Shown piece after piece: positions 11,933 to 23,285 of a stretch of DNA of 64,000 nucleotides. The stretch comes from Apoda limacodes (Eukaryota; Arthropoda; Insecta; Lepidoptera; Limacodidae): positions 25,105,153 to 25,169,152 of the forward strand of contig OX291545.1 in assembly GCA_946406115.1 (NCBI GenBank), read 5' to 3'. The translations under genes were made by a program, and so were the position numbers. The stretch's first letter is position 1. Every line of letters begins with the position of its first letter. The notes beneath the pieces were generated by a model. It was given only the letters and a program-made list of their open reading frames with translations. It searched no databases and had not been told where the DNA came from.

Positions 11933-12238
11933 GTGATTCGCCCGATAAGGGATGCGATTAATTCAATGGTCGCCGGTAATTGTGGCAGGTTAATAACCGA
12001 TCCACGTACTGGCAGACAAATTGCCACTGACCACCTGTCACGAAAGACGACATCTCTTTTACAGTCTCCTGGCTTTTTACAGATAACTGCTATTAATTTC
12101 GTTAAGCTTGCTTCAAGGCAGTTTTATATTTTGAATGACACTGATACATTGCTTTTGATCTTTGAGATCGATACACAAGAATTGAGTAAAAGCGTTTACG
12201 TTTTTGTCTGTATGCCTGTAAAAACAGTAAGAGATTAA
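11933..12238 (+). other. Unrecognised 101-codon ORF, probably not a gene
   Basis: An open frame of 101 codons with no domain, signal peptide or repeat signature that I recognise. Its reported first codon is GTG-like within AT-rich DNA rather than a Kozak-type ATG, and no splice signals or polyadenylation site support it. The first third (MIRPIRDAINSMVAGNCGRL) has a fair mix of residues; the rest is composition-driven. It could be a chance ORF in intergenic DNA. I list it because it is among the longer ORFs outside transposons. Confidence 0.12.
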
Positions 12239-12361
12239 GGATTCTTAAAGGTTTTCCCCTTAAATTTAAGTAATCGTTTTATTGTGTTTTTTACTGAAAA
12301 CAAATATATTCGTACTTCACTATTTAACTTAAACAAAACAGTAAGTCAAAGTTTAAAATTG

Positions 12362-12362
<1 letters not shown>

Positions 12363-12392
<30 letters not shown>
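12363..12392. repeat. Trinucleotide (TAA)n microsatellite
   Basis: About ten uninterrupted copies of ATA/TAA, in an AT-rich flank. Confidence 0.9.
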
Positions 12393-12540
12393 GTATATAA
12401 ATAAATATCTATTTTTTTGTTTTTATTACAATTAAAATTTTATTATCAGTCAATTTTATATTTATCATAAACATAATTTATCGCCTTAAATTGTACGTGA
12501 CTCAACAATCTTACTTAATTTAATATAACTACAACGGGCT

Positions 12541-12690
12541 ACGGAATACAACGTGTGTGTAGTTTAAAGTAATTATTGTGAATATTTTGAAAAGAGTAAC
12601 TGCTGAGTTTCTTGCCGGTTGTTCTTAGTAATCAAACCGTAAATCGTTGTATTTAAGAAACTCACTTGAATAAAAAGCTATTTATAACTA
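12541..12690 (+). repeat. LINE-type 3' repeat with CTGAGTTTCTTGCCGGTT
   Basis: TGCTGAGTTTCTTGCCGGTT followed by TTCTTAGTAATC is a phrase I recall from 3' regions of common lepidopteran retroposons. A reverse-orientation piece (GAACCGGCAAGAAACTCAGC) lies at about 43848-43870. Confidence 0.5.
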
Positions 12691-12753
12691 TAATTTGGTT
12701 TGAAAAGAAGACATCTACACATAAATCCGCACCTGCACTTTACCATATGTCTG

Positions 12754-13173
12754 TCAGCTTACATAAGTGTCGGACTTCAAGAATTCGAATTTCACCGGAC
12801 CCACTAAAACAGCCCCGAATAGACCTGGATCCAGCTCGTCGCTAAAGCGTTTGCTTTTACCTGCACCACCTGTATCGGCTACATAGGATCCGGAAACGAT
12901 TGATTCCGGAATCAATCCCGAATTTCGCCCGTAAGCAACCGAATATTGTTTCTCCAAACTTTCTGGGCACAAGTGGGTGGTAGCTTTTAATAAATTATGT
13001 TGTTCTTTACAATTGACTACACGGCACAGTGTTCCGGGCGCATCCAGACAAAGGTTTTCGCTAGTGTAGATGAGAACATACATGCATAATGTATTTAAAA
13101 AAATAAATGATGGAGTTTTTATCATTTCGTTTTTTAACACCAAATCTAAAGAAAACGTTTTCATTTCAAACAA
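12754..13173 (-). other. 139-codon ORF of unknown function between diverged inverted repeats
   Basis: This is the longest ORF outside the retrotransposon. From an inner ATG (residue 18) the protein begins MIKTPSFIFLNTLCMYVLIY, which looks like a signal peptide, then a Cys-bearing segment (LCLDAPGTLCRVVNCKEQ ... HLCPES). The last codons read TAT then GTAAGC, which resembles a splice donor, so it could be a first exon. Against a host gene, 12769-12805 and 13280-13318 form an inverted pair of about 35 bp (TCGGACTTCAAG against TCGGACTTTAAG, both followed by A/C-AT-x-CG), suggesting the ORF sits inside a non-autonomous DNA element. I recognise no family. Coding status is open. Confidence 0.25.
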
Positions 13174-13318
13174 AAAGTTTCACGACAATTATACAGCGTA
13201 AGTGCTGGCGGCTTACTGAGTCTACATTACTCCGGATCCAATCCGACCATATGTAGTCAAAATCATGCCGCAATCGTGTTTTTGGACCGGAGAGATTCCG
13301 GATGCTTAAAGTCCGAGC
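12769..13318. mobile_element. Possible MITE-like element with diverged ~35-bp inverted ends
   Basis: The left end TCGGACTTCAAGAATTCGAA with TCACCGGACC and the reverse complement of the right end, TCGGACTTTAAGCATCCGGA with TCTCCGGTCC, align over about 35 bp at roughly 70 percent by eye. No clear target duplication was found. It encloses the unknown ORF at 12754-13173. Confidence 0.35.
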
Positions 13319-13994
13319 CTTAGAGACTATTTATTTTTCAGTTGCAGAAACTTAATATTTTATAGGAACTGTTATACTGACAAATTTGGTATTACGTTAT
13401 CTACTTTTTTAGCATTTCGGAATACTTTAGTTATGCAAAGTGATAAGGATGCCGTTTCTGTCATTTAGGCAATGAAACTTTTAAAAAATTATTAGAAATA
13501 TGCGTATTTTCTTTTATTTAAGCGGATTTTTAAATAAAAACGAAACAATGCTAACCATCAATAGACCAAGCTATGGTGAAAGGTATTACGGAAAAGTACT
13601 AAACCCGATAAGCAGTAATGGACTTTGTGTATATATAATGTAACTCAGTATGATTTATGATAGACTCGCTCTTCCCACAGCAGCTAAGTGCTCGTTCGTG
13701 GGAAGATATCCTCATAGTCAAACAAAAAAAAATGTAAGCGTTGAACATTGCGGACTAAATTTGTACCTAACATAGGTTCATGGGATAAATGTATTCCTTA
13801 AAAAGTTGCACATTGAAGGCAACTGTACTTTTGCTTCAATTTTAATTCTGCTGGTAATTTTGATACTAAAGGCGCGTTCGTTTTGGGATGCAGAATCATT
13901 ATTTAAAAAACAATCGATTTTAAAAATCGGCTTTTTGTTAGATAACAATTTGAAAATTGGCTAGGCTGTACGTTTTAACTGTAACTTTTTACTG
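13319..13994. other. Unannotated AT-rich DNA
   Basis: Nothing recognised; stops in all frames. Confidence 0.35.
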
Positions 13995-14225
13995 TTATTT
14001 TTTAGTTACTTACTTCATAAAGCATATTTCAAAAACGTGCTACTTAGAAATTGTTACACTAGTCATAAGCTATTTATAGATTTAGATTGGCTAGAATACG
14101 TCAGTGGTCTAACAATATCATATTTGTTAAAAACGGCCACTTTTAGCAAAAGTGATATTGTAAATTTAATGACGAATTCTAGACACAATACAACAAGTGG
14201 CGGCGCTAGTAAGCCGCTATTAGCC
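13995..14225. repeat. Diverged copy of the GGCGCTAGT dispersed repeat
   Basis: It holds AAAGCATATTTCAAAAACGT and, about 170 bp on, GGCGGCGCTAGTAAGCCGC, matching word by word the repeat at 4057-4140 and 17030-17110 but with a longer interior. The 64-codon ORF here is derived from the repeat. Confidence 0.4.
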
Positions 14226-14262
14226 CCTTAAAACATTGATATTTTTTATAAAAGGCTTTTAA

Positions 14263-14369
14263 AATTTACCGTCAAGCGACACGACACGACCTTCCGTGGA
14301 CACGGCGTGGTTTACTTTGAATTGATTATCTACGTTAAAATTGTGTCGTGTTGCTCGACGGTAAATTAT
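14263..14369. mobile_element. 107-bp MITE with ATTTACCGTC inverted ends
   Basis: The left end is AATTTACCGTCAAGCGACAC and the right end, reverse-complemented, ATAATTTACCGTCGAGCAAC then ACGACACAAT, giving inverted ends of about 25 bp. The interior is about 50 bp, so almost the whole element can form a hairpin. Confidence 0.7.
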
Positions 14370-14625
14370 AGAAGCGACCAGTAACAAAAACAAAAACAAG
14401 TTAATAATAAGAACATTTAGGAGCTTTTTGCTTTGATTTTGGTGTCATACTTATACATAAATTTATAATTACACTTATTGCAAATAGCGCAGTAGGTTGC
14501 ACATGATTTCAATAGAAAGTGGGAAATTCTCTGATTACACAATTTTGCGTAAAGTAAGTGAAACTGATGTAACGTATTTAAAAACAATAACTAAGGTATG
14601 GTAAAAAAATCATGAAAATATCTAG

Positions 14626-14735
14626 CAAACTTTTTTGACCCGATGTCTGTCGCTAGTGTCGCGTTTGCACATCATTTTAATATAGTGACTGTAGTTTTGA
14701 TATTTGACCACCGCGTCACAAAAGTTTGCAGCACA
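14626..14735 (+). mobile_element. MITE of the GTCGCTAGTGTCG family
   Basis: The ends AGCAAACTTTTTTGACC and TCACAAAAGTTTGC are inverted partners. The core GTCGCTAGTGTCGCGTTTGC and GTGACTGTAGTTTTGAT is shared with copies at 3098-3203 (reverse), 41228-41315 (partial), 47721-47858 and 51893-52015. Confidence 0.65.
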
Positions 14736-14859
14736 TTAGATAGATTGATCTTTCCCCTTAGACAGATAAAAAAATTTTAAGCTACACTTAAACACTACAC
14801 GATAATTAATAAAATGGTTACATACATAACAAACACAAAGCAATTAAGATAAGTTTAAG

Positions 14860-15070
14860 GGCCTTTTAACCGAAAGCATTAATTAAGAGGGTCGTTCTCA
14901 GGTCTCTAATTAACCGAAGACCCAGCGCTTGTGTAATTAGTTTCCTTTAAGGGATGCTCTCACAGTTGTGGACCTAACAGGTGGAATAACAGGAATTTCT
15001 GCATATGATTTAAATAATAGCTGCAGACTGTAATGAGACGTCGCCGTCGGTAATTACACTGGTAATGTTG
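14860..15070. other. Balanced block with repeated TAATTA-type words
   Basis: Contains ATTAATTAAGAGG, CTAATTAACCG, GTAATTAGTTTCC and GGTAATTACACTGG in about 200 bp without an open frame. It could be regulatory DNA bound by homeodomain factors (inference from motif density only). Confidence 0.3.
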
Positions 15071-15345
15071 GTACTGATTGGAAAAATAAGTGGAATAGTT
15101 TTAACTCGAAAATATGCAGTATATTAATAAATTATCATACTCCTAGATAAGAGGTAATATCTTGTTATTTCAGATTAACTGTTACCTATTGGTGGTAATA
15201 ACGACATTTTTATAATCGTATTCTAAAATCTATTTGGAATTTTAGTAACGGTTTTTCAATATTCATTCATATGATTGCTTTTTCTACAGATATAAAGGAT
15301 AAAATATTGTTAACTGTTGTCGATAAGTTTTAATATTATTAACTT

Positions 15346-15590
15346 AACGTAACGGGGAACTCCGCTCCTGACGCTGACTTATCTTCGGGTTCAAAGCTCA
15401 AGCTGGACGAAGGGACGACCCAAAGAGCGCGACCCAAGCCGAGGCTCACCCTGCGAGGAGCCCTTGAGCGTTGGGCGCTATTTGTGCTAAGACTTCTTCG
15501 GAGTCTCGCCCCAAAAGCCCGGTGGAGCAGTAATGGCTGCATAAGCCAAACTGTAGTAGTCATACAGAAAAAAAATAAAAAATGCAATAA
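15346..15590 (+). repeat. GC-rich poly(A)-tailed retroposon 3' end
   Basis: GGGGAACTCCGCTCCTGACG, GCTGACTTATCTTCGGGTT, GCCGAGGCTCACCC, GAGTCTCGCCCCAAAAGCCC and GGTGGAGCAGTAATGGC, followed by an A-rich tail. The same order recurs at 60833-61050 and, diverged, at 40985-41215. A plus-strand A tail indicates retroposition. The 89-codon ORF on the opposite strand is a shadow. The family is not assigned. Confidence 0.65.
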
Positions 15591-15686
15591 CTTAGGTAAA
15601 AGTATCATAAATTAAGTTCTAGGAAAGTAAACAGTGATTTATTTAATTTTCTTTTATTAACATAAATAACATAAAATATATATTTT

Positions 15687-15728
15687 TTATTTCATCATCT
15701 TCGGCTTGACAATGTTCACTGCGGCCAT
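15687..15728 (-). other. Micro-ORF of 13 codons with Kozak-like start
   Basis: The minus strand reads CTGAGAGAACCAAGATGGCC and then encodes MAAVNIVKPKMMK before TAA. The start context (CCAAG-ATG-G) is strong and the peptide weakly recalls the N-terminus of eukaryotic ribosomal protein L32 (VKPK motif), but no continuation or splice donor is present. This may be a stray 5' fragment or chance. Confidence 0.15.
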
Positions 15729-15907
15729 CTTGGTTCTCTCAGAGAGCGACAATAGCCCGCTACTTTCTTTACTCAGCGATCTAAACAAAAACTAACTGCT
15801 GTTCAACAAACGATTGTTTTTTTTAAGATTCATATTTAGCATCTGGATTTTAAACTAAACTGTGATACGATAAGATATAAAATTTAAATTATTTTGTTTT
15901 ATTTCAG

Positions 15908-15970
15908 GTACGTACATAGAGACGACGTTTTTGTAGACCGATATCCAAGGAAATCAGTAAAGTATCATAG
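15908..15970 (+). CDS. Candidate 63-bp internal exon
   Basis: A strong acceptor (TTTTGTTTTATTTCAG) precedes position 15908 and a donor (AG|GTATGT) follows 15970. Between them one frame, starting after the first base, is open and reads YVHRDDVFVDRYPRKSVKYH with two bases left over. So the candidate exon would have phase-2 introns on both sides and a length divisible by three, which suits a cassette exon. The frame starting at the first base hits a stop. I do not recognise the peptide. There is no neighbouring exon that I can join to it with confidence. The case rests on the paired splice signals and the charged, non-repetitive peptide in an AT-rich setting. Confidence 0.35.
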
Positions 15971-16000
15971 GTATGTAGTATGTTAAGTTACAAACATACA

Positions 16001-17029
16001 TACACTTAGTATATTCATTGCTAGAAAATTTGAATTTTTATCTTATCAAGTTATATATTATTGGAATTTACATCACCTAAGGTTCGTTCACAATTAGTTT
16101 TGCATCAATTGTAAGAAAGTTTTAGGGTTTTGTAGCTATAACAAATCTTTATTTATATCTTTCCATAAAATCTATCAAGGTAAAAAAATAAAATAGCCCT
16201 ACACATAGAACTGAGTGATAAAGAAAATATTTTGCGCACCCCATTGTGTAGAGCGTAATTGTTCAAAAGTACTTATATTTAATTATTATTAAATTTCCTA
16301 AGTTATGTTTAGTAGATAATATACAAATGTCATTTTAAACAACTGCGTAACTTAATATATAGTTAATAATAAAAAAGGGGCAATCAAATTAATACCCTAC
16401 CCAATTAGTTTTAACAACACAAACAAATCTTATTAATTTAATACCCACCTTGTCTTGTGCCAAGATTTCCCTGACTTCCCAATAAAGTAACGATGCAATA
16501 GAAACTATATTAATTTTATTTACGACGTGTCACAATAAAGCTGTAAAGAGTGAAATTGTCCTCGGTTGTGGGTAATAGCGTACATATTGTATTTGTGTAA
16601 GTGGATGTCCGGTATTGCCCTGTGGCCTGCCTTCATGTTGATCGCGGACACGGTTCTTCGATTAACATAAAATCGAGGTGGTTCTGCGTGGGCGCAGGAT
16701 ATTGTGCAGTACTCGAATGAAGTTTCATTACCGTTATATACACACACATAGTGCAAATAAGGAGGTAATTCGAGTTAATACCTGCATGTTTAAATGTCAA
16801 AGTTGTAGTATTTATTTTGGGGGTTCCGGAGCTGCAGTATCAGCGTCTTTTTAGTTTTGTTATGTCTGTCCGCACGTATGTCCATCTGACCCTATTCGTG
16901 ACCTCCTGATAATTTCTTCCGTTTTGGATCTTTTTAAATTAATTTTCTCAAGTTATGCACTTATTTCAGAGCAAAATCTCATTCTTTAATTAGCAGATCT
17001 TTTTGTATCATGCCTTAGGTATGGTCATA
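16001..17029. other. Unannotated; more balanced between 16520 and 16760
   Basis: A 78-codon minus-strand ORF at 16520-16756 has no recognisable domain. About 16800-16930 holds TATGTCTGTCCGCACGTATG-type words seen in dispersed lepidopteran repeats. Otherwise nothing. Confidence 0.3.
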
Positions 17030-17110
17030 TTGGGGTCATCCCTGCGGTCCACTAGCGCCGTTATTGAATATACTTTATTTGCTGTTTGCAGAAAGCGTAT
17101 TTCAAAAATT
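17030..17110 (-). repeat. Dispersed repeat (GGCGCTAGTGGA family), minus strand
   Basis: CCCTGCGGTCCACTAGCGCC then ATATACTTTATTTGCTGTTT and GAAAGCGTATTTC is the reverse complement of the repeat at 4057-4140. Confidence 0.6.
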
Positions 17111-18668
17111 TAATTGATTGAAATATTAAACTAGTCAACATCATCATAATCAATAGTAAATTAAAAATATGTTATGTACCGCAGGGATGGCCTTAATAGA
17201 CAGTAATACGAGTAGTGAATCGATAATCGTTGAATTATTAGACAAATCCTCAAAATTGATGAAAATGTGTTTCAGTGTAATAAATAGCATTGAAATTTTT
17301 TTCTTCTTATTTCTTAACTGATTTTAAGTTACAGCACTAATTTACCCATGTATTTAATGGTATAAAAATGATAAAAAGGCAAGCAAAGACCTCGTAATAT
17401 TCCATCTATCTTGCGATTCACGATTTTTAACCGAATTGTTTGCTTATTAGTTTGTTGATAAAGTAATTCTCGTTTAACTTCTATTCTAGTTTTGTCATTT
17501 TGATAAGTAAGCAAATCTATTATTCAACTCAACTTCAATACGAACTTTTTGATTGTGGATCACTATTGGTGGTTTATTGAAAATTTGGACTCAAAATAAA
17601 CTTAGTAATTTTTTACCTAATTTGCACTTATAACTCTCTTATACCTTCTTCTACTACTACTTTGAGGGCTGATTTTCGTAAAACTATTGATTAGCTGATC
17701 CCTACATAAAATTTTCATTTGAAAGTTGATAAGTTCCAGTTAGCCAGTCAAGAATAGTAGGATAACAGTTGATACTTTCCAGTTAGCCAGTTCAAAATTA
17801 ATTGCTAACAATTCAAATCAGTTTCAATCCCAATCCAGTTTCAATTCAAATGGTTGCGCAACATAAATTAAATTTTAACATTAAAAAAAAAGAATAAAAG
17901 AAATAACAACGAAGTGTATTCATATTCCTCGAAAGAGTAATGGCCTTTTGTCTAGAATTGTGTTTTTGTACCATATTCCTTTATTTTGAGGCTGTCTGGT
18001 GACGCTGTTCTGTAACTGCCTGAACCTATAGGTTAATACGCTAAATTCATAAAATGTTTCTTTGGACCAAATCAGTTCTGTAATCTGTCCTATGAACTAT
18101 GTAAGAGCCTTATAAAATTGGCAACTCTTTAGAAAGAAACAAAGCAAACCTGTTTTTTTTTTCTCTTCTTCTACCAGTTTTTACAAGTTAGAAAGAGACA
18201 AGAGACCTCAGTTTCACTTTGTCTCTATTACCGTTTTTATCACATCTGGCTAGGGAATGAGCTTGGTAGTTCTCTATTTAGGGTTTGACAGCACTTTATT
18301 TTTTTCTCTTCTTCTTCTCGGTTCGTTTAACGTCAAAATTATGTGGAGACACTATTCCTGCGATTTCTAAAGGTTTCGTTTTAAAATTTGACCCCCTTAT
18401 CTCTAGTCTTAATTAACCGCTACAATAATGTTCAGGACTAGGTACCAATTTTTAGTAATTTCTCTATAGCCGTAAGATTTTACGATAGCAAATTGTTAAG
18501 CCCTATTTCGTTTGTATGTATTATAGATTATTTGTGGAATGATAAAGAACTAAAATTTTTCTTGTATGAACTACTTTTTAGGCTGCATTTTTTAATCAAA
18601 GCTTGAAATAAATGTTGAAACCATATTGATTGTGTCACTGCGATGATTTTAAAGCAGACATCAGGAAT
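17111..18668. other. Unannotated AT-rich DNA
   Basis: Near 17730-17820 the phrase CCAGTTAGCCAGT occurs twice (about 17735 and 17782), a short local repeat. No coding frame of note. Confidence 0.35.
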
Positions 18669-18821
18669 CTTATTGGGAACAGTCTCGAGCTATTCGGACT
18701 CTGGAATTCGAGAGAATAATGTATGCAAGTACATTCACGGGTTTTGAGAGGTAAGTCAGACTTCCATACATTTTTGTCTCGAATTCCAGAGTCCGAATAG
18801 CTCGAAACTGTTCCCAATAAG
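18669..18821 (+). mobile_element. Palindromic 153-bp MITE (TTATTGGG family), intact
   Basis: The left arm CTTATTGGGAACAGTCTCGA continues GCTATTCGGACTCTGGAATTC; the right arm is its near-perfect reverse complement, ending GTTCCCAATAAG. The arms are about 45 bp around a core with ACGGGTTTTGAGAGGTAAGT. The copy at 26789-26941 is the same length with the core in opposite orientation. No target duplication is clear. The 68-codon ORF crossing it is a by-product. Confidence 0.85.
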
Positions 18822-19075
18822 CTCCCAGCTCCCTTGTTCAACTCGTTATTTAACTATCTCGATAACAAATGTATACTATATAAATTTTGCAAATGGTATT
18901 CAATTCAAGTAGACAAGAAATCTAGAATAGACTTCTAGACAATAAAATTATATCGATCTGATGATGATAATCAAATAGCGAATAAATTGTGAATTGCCCC
19001 CCTTAAATACGAATAAAATTGTACCGAAATAGAAAATTATACCAAATTATCATAGGTGTAGGTACGTGCAAACGA

Positions 19076-19205
19076 ATTTTCTTTATTGTACAATTTAAAA
19101 AGAAATACAATTAAAGCTAGAGTAAAAAAAAAATACAAATAGGCGACCTTATCGCTGAAAAGCGATCTCTACTAGTCAAACCTTTGGTTAGAGGAAAACA
19201 CAAAA
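19076..19205 (+). repeat. Retroposon 3' end with GACCTTATCGCTGAAAAGCG
   Basis: The phrase GGCGACCTTATCGCTGAAAA then GCGATCTCTACTAG is one I recall as the 3' tail of a common lepidopteran LINE. The tract is short and has no coding part. Confidence 0.5.
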
Positions 19206-22200
19206 AGTGCGGTATACGTAGGTAGTTTATATATTTTTAGTTAACTGGTTTGCCATTGCCACCTTGACACGTAGATATAGGATATAACGATCACAGCTAT
19301 ATTTCCAAGTAACCTGTAATAGTCTTAAAAGTATTAACCTGTTACTAGTATAATATTGCTACTATAATTATACAAATTGGTTCGTGACCACGAAGCCGCG
19401 ATTAGTCAGTTAGTCATCTCCAACGGGCTGCTGCGGTGTCGCAACCGGGTGTATGAGTCGAAAAATAATAATTAGCCGTTGGATGACCTCGCCTGAGGCT
19501 TGGTTCTCTTGGAGTGAAGGATAACCGCACGCCAGGTGACATTGACCTGTGGATATACTCCACCTCTCTCCGTTGCGAACTTTATGTGTCTATGGAACTG
19601 TTATAGTTTTTTAATACGGCTGCTTAGATAACAATGCCTTTGAGACATAAGGATAATTAATTTAAATTGGTCTGGTATGATTTTTTTATATTCTTCATCT
19701 ATTGTCAGCATTGCTAAATAACTATCAAATATCGCTATGGAAACTGCAATATTTGGAAATAAACATTTAAAATATAAACTTAATTTAAGCAGTTGAAACG
19801 CGGCCATTGTGGCGCGGTTTTGTGACGTGATGTCTGTAGACAATACAAGCTGACCTTAAAGTTTATGCTTATAATTTATTGTGAGGAGTTTTGGCGCAAA
19901 TATTAAGAAGGCGTGGTGTTTTTTTATGTTAATTTTTCTAAATTCATTTAGTGAGTTTCGATGTATATATTTTAGCAATGTTTTACGAAAGCGTGTTAAG
20001 AATTGCGCAGCGAAGGCTCATGAATAGTGAATTATGAAGAAATAAGCAGGACATGACGCGGAATTTCTGAGGATGAACACCAAATCTCCCGCCCAATCTT
20101 GGGACATGAAAATGAGGACGCGCGGTAACGCCCGCGACACGATACAGTATAATTGACATTGGTGGCAAATGCATAAATGGTCTGCTAAGACCGTGCGAGC
20201 CCATAATTAAGTTTAAAAAGAGTGTTACTAAACAAACTATGTTTTTCTCTGTTTATGATATTATATTAGCGTGGATTTTAATAAGAAACAGTAAATAGAA
20301 ATATTTAGACGATATTTTACAGTAAAAATATAATGACAACATCTTCGTTACTAGTGTTGCATTGTTGCCACTAGTAACGTTATAACTTGCTAATCTCAAG
20401 ATCAAACACTTATTTATAGTAGTGATGCATTTGATAAATTATATGAATGTGACTTAGAATACACATATTTTGTTGAAAGTTTCAATTGTTATTTCTACAA
20501 TAATTGAGGTCGTGCTAAAGAAAATCTAAAGTTATAAATCTCAAAAAATCGTAGAATACGTTTATATGATATCGTACAGGAATTAACATAACTGTGTCGG
20601 AACGTAATGAATATGTATGTATGATATCCATCGAACTCCGAGTGCTGATTTAACAGACTGATAACATTCCAGAGCCGGACTTGAACACGAAATTCTTATT
20701 GCGGTCGAACTGAAGTCATAGTCCACATCACTCCAGACGCTGCAGACGTATGTTTGAATGCGAGGAATTCTCGGATAACTGATTGATGATCACAGTCCAT
20801 TGCAATCTGCTTGCCACTCGAGAACGTTTCGGGTGAATAATCACGATACTCACAGAGCAATGTTCTGCATTCCATTCGATATCGACGGTGCATATTTGGT
20901 GAGAGATCTCGTCATCGGGTGATAGGATCGTGTCGTGACAGAGAATTCGTCAGTCGACGTCAGTGGAATGCGTTCGGTAATTGATTTGTCCTGCGTAATC
21001 AACAGCTTGACCGACACTGACGAGAATTCTATTCCTGTCATCGTCTCGTATTTCAAAGGTCCGGTCCGGTCATAATGTCAAGTCACAGATCGCCTAAATT
21101 CTCAATTCACACCAATTAGTCTAGTGTGAAATACGTAAGGTTAATGCACACGATAGACTTTACACTAGACAATAATCGTCAATTAATCTATTGCCTTCAG
21201 TAACAATGTTCAAGCCCATGTAAGTCTGTTTTACATCGATTGTGACCAAAATCCGAAATATCGAGTGTGTGCGAGTTTAATTCAGTTAATGTTTTCTTTT
21301 TCCAACTACATACTAAATTTTGATCAATTTCTTTTATATTCTAAGAAAAACTGGCTTTTAAAGAACGAGTGCTCTAAATTATTGTATTTGATTTAAATAC
21401 ACATTCAGTTCATTCTATTATCATATACAAAATAGACGGTCACTGATCAATTTTGACCCTAATTATAAACATAACGAGATATATATATATTTTGTTTTAA
21501 ATACGTATTTTAAATTTATTTTGTTTTCTTTTTGATTTATTAACACTCTATCAACAGAGAAAAGCTGTTTATTATCTTTATGACTTATCTTCAATAAAAA
21601 TTAATATAAAAGTGATTAAACTCAACATAAGTCATTGAAAATTGAATATTTTACATAACCGAATGGCGTGCGTCCTCGATAATAAATAATCTTTAAACAG
21701 TCGAGATCGGCGATCGCACGCGATCACTCTCGTCCGGTTGTACACGAAACCAAATAAAATTAATATTCATAGTCGTTGTATTTATTGGCTTTCAATTAGT
21801 ATAATCTTAATGGGGCAATAACATACGAGCAGAAGGCGCGACGGGCCCGGACGGGACACCAGCCAGTCTCGCACGTGGGGATACCAACTATAGTTGCTAG
21901 AATACCTGATTTTCGATTCTTTTGACAGCCCGATGATTTAAATAGCCACTTCTTATGCCAGAGTTCAGTCCTGCTGAGCTGACTCGTCACTTATTTAAGT
22001 CTGGATGGTTTTTATTTATTAAAAAATGCAGCATGACAGTTAAACAGTTAATTTACAATATCGCTATAAGATACATTAAATTTTAACAAAACATAAACTA
22101 CATCCTCACATTCATTCGTCTTTCTACGCCTTTTGTTGCCAAGATTATCTTGGTATAGAGAGCTAGCCATACATCGTATAGGCATTGAAATAGGTCTTAT

Positions 22201-22289
22201 ATATACATAATATGTACCATCAAAACATTTATCCCTTAAGCGGTGTCGAAGATATTAAGAACGTAGGCGTGTAACATCCACGTTTTACC
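19206..22289. other. Unannotated interval
   Basis: It contains a GC-balanced patch at 19380-19570 and another at 20640-21070, both without long frames; overlapping 65- and 68-codon minus ORFs at 20696-21056 show no domain. A perfect 11-bp inverted repeat lies at 20346-20379. The remainder is AT-rich. Confidence 0.3.
20346..20379. repeat. Perfect 11-bp hairpin
   Basis: CGTTACTAGTG and CACTAGTAACG flank a 12-bp loop. The function is unknown; it may be a MITE remnant. Confidence 0.6.
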
Positions 22290-22475
22290 GATGGTATTCC
22301 GCCCCATAAACTTGATAGGAGGTGAGCCTATTTCCGTATTGGGCACAAACTAAAGTCGAGACAACTTTTCAATTACAACTTGGTAAAAATGGTAACAATT
22401 AGTTTCCTCAACCGTGAATTGAACTCGGGACCTGCGACATAGCAGTTCAACGTTCTACCACTGTACCCATCGTTC
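22290..22475 (-). repeat. tRNA-derived SINE, minus strand
   Basis: The minus strand begins CGATGGGTACAGTGGTAGAA (A-box-like), followed after about 30 bases by CCCGAGTTCAATTCACGG (B-box-like, GAGTTCAATTC). The body continues through GCCCAATACGGAAATAGGC and CTCACCTCCTATCAAGTTTA. A tRNA-like head with a non-tRNA body defines a SINE. Confidence 0.7.
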
Positions 22476-23139
22476 TATTCACCAATTATAAAAGAACATA
22501 ATGGCCGATCACTCTTTTGACAGCGCATGCTTCTGAGTATGTACAGCTTATGTGTTGAATGCGGATCAAAGGAAGTGCCGCCATATTCCACAACTGTCTT
22601 ATGCGCACATAGAGAGCATAGAGCGCATTCAATGCATTTGATGCTTGTGAACACAATGCGACTGTAGTCTTGCACTCAGTCATCAAACTCGTTGTCTCGG
22701 ACACGAACATATTACACTGTGGTAGTGAACGTACGCGCACGGACCCTACGAATCGTGTGTAAGGGACACCGGGTACAAAAGTTACGCAGGTCAAAAGCAA
22801 CAAACGCTGAATAGGATCGTCTAATGGTCAAAGCGCTACCCGCGGCCATTGAAAGTTAATTTATCCTCCCCTGCCCGAGATTGTGTGTGCTTTAGTAAAA
22901 ATAACTAAAAATAGTATTTCATAACGGTTACATCAAGCACACAAATTAATGATTTTTTTCAATGTGTTTAATTATGCACTTTTTTAAAGAACACTAAAGA
23001 CTATTCCTTTCTAACCCTTAGATGTTATGACTCTACCTCGAGCTGAACCAAGAGCTATGACAACAGAAGTCTTAAACAATAACTCAATCTTAAACAAGAT
23101 TGTTTTTGCTTTGTATGTCTAGAGCTCCATAGTAATTTA
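22476..23139. other. Unannotated; 105-codon ORF of unclear origin on minus strand
   Basis: The ORF at 22486-22803 starts MLLLTCVTFVPGVPYTRFVG but shows no family signature and directly adjoins a SINE, so I suspect repeat DNA. Otherwise AT-rich. Confidence 0.25.
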
Positions 23140-23285
23140 ATGATGGGCAGGCCCCATCGCTCATGGAACTAAATACAGACGGCTCTTGACCGATCGTTGT
23201 GGAAACATATGAGGGAGGCCTGCCATCAACAGTGGACATCTACAAGCTGTCTTCGTCCCGACTCTTAGGACGAAAATAACAAACG
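23140..23285 (+). pseudogene. RTE-like LINE C-terminal fragment
   Basis: One frame reads DRSLWKHMREACHQQWTS, matching the conserved end (D-R-x-x-W-x-x-x-x-E-A-x-x-Q-Q-W-T) of RTE-type reverse transcriptase polyproteins. The upstream protein is not recognisable, so it is a 5'-truncated relic. Related tails are at 6825-6915 and 31491-31770. It has no function of its own. Confidence 0.65.

Noticed and set aside
22486..22803. Secreted protein gene on the minus strand
   Set aside because: It adjoins a SINE, overlaps another ORF in a different frame, and has no family features or splice signals.
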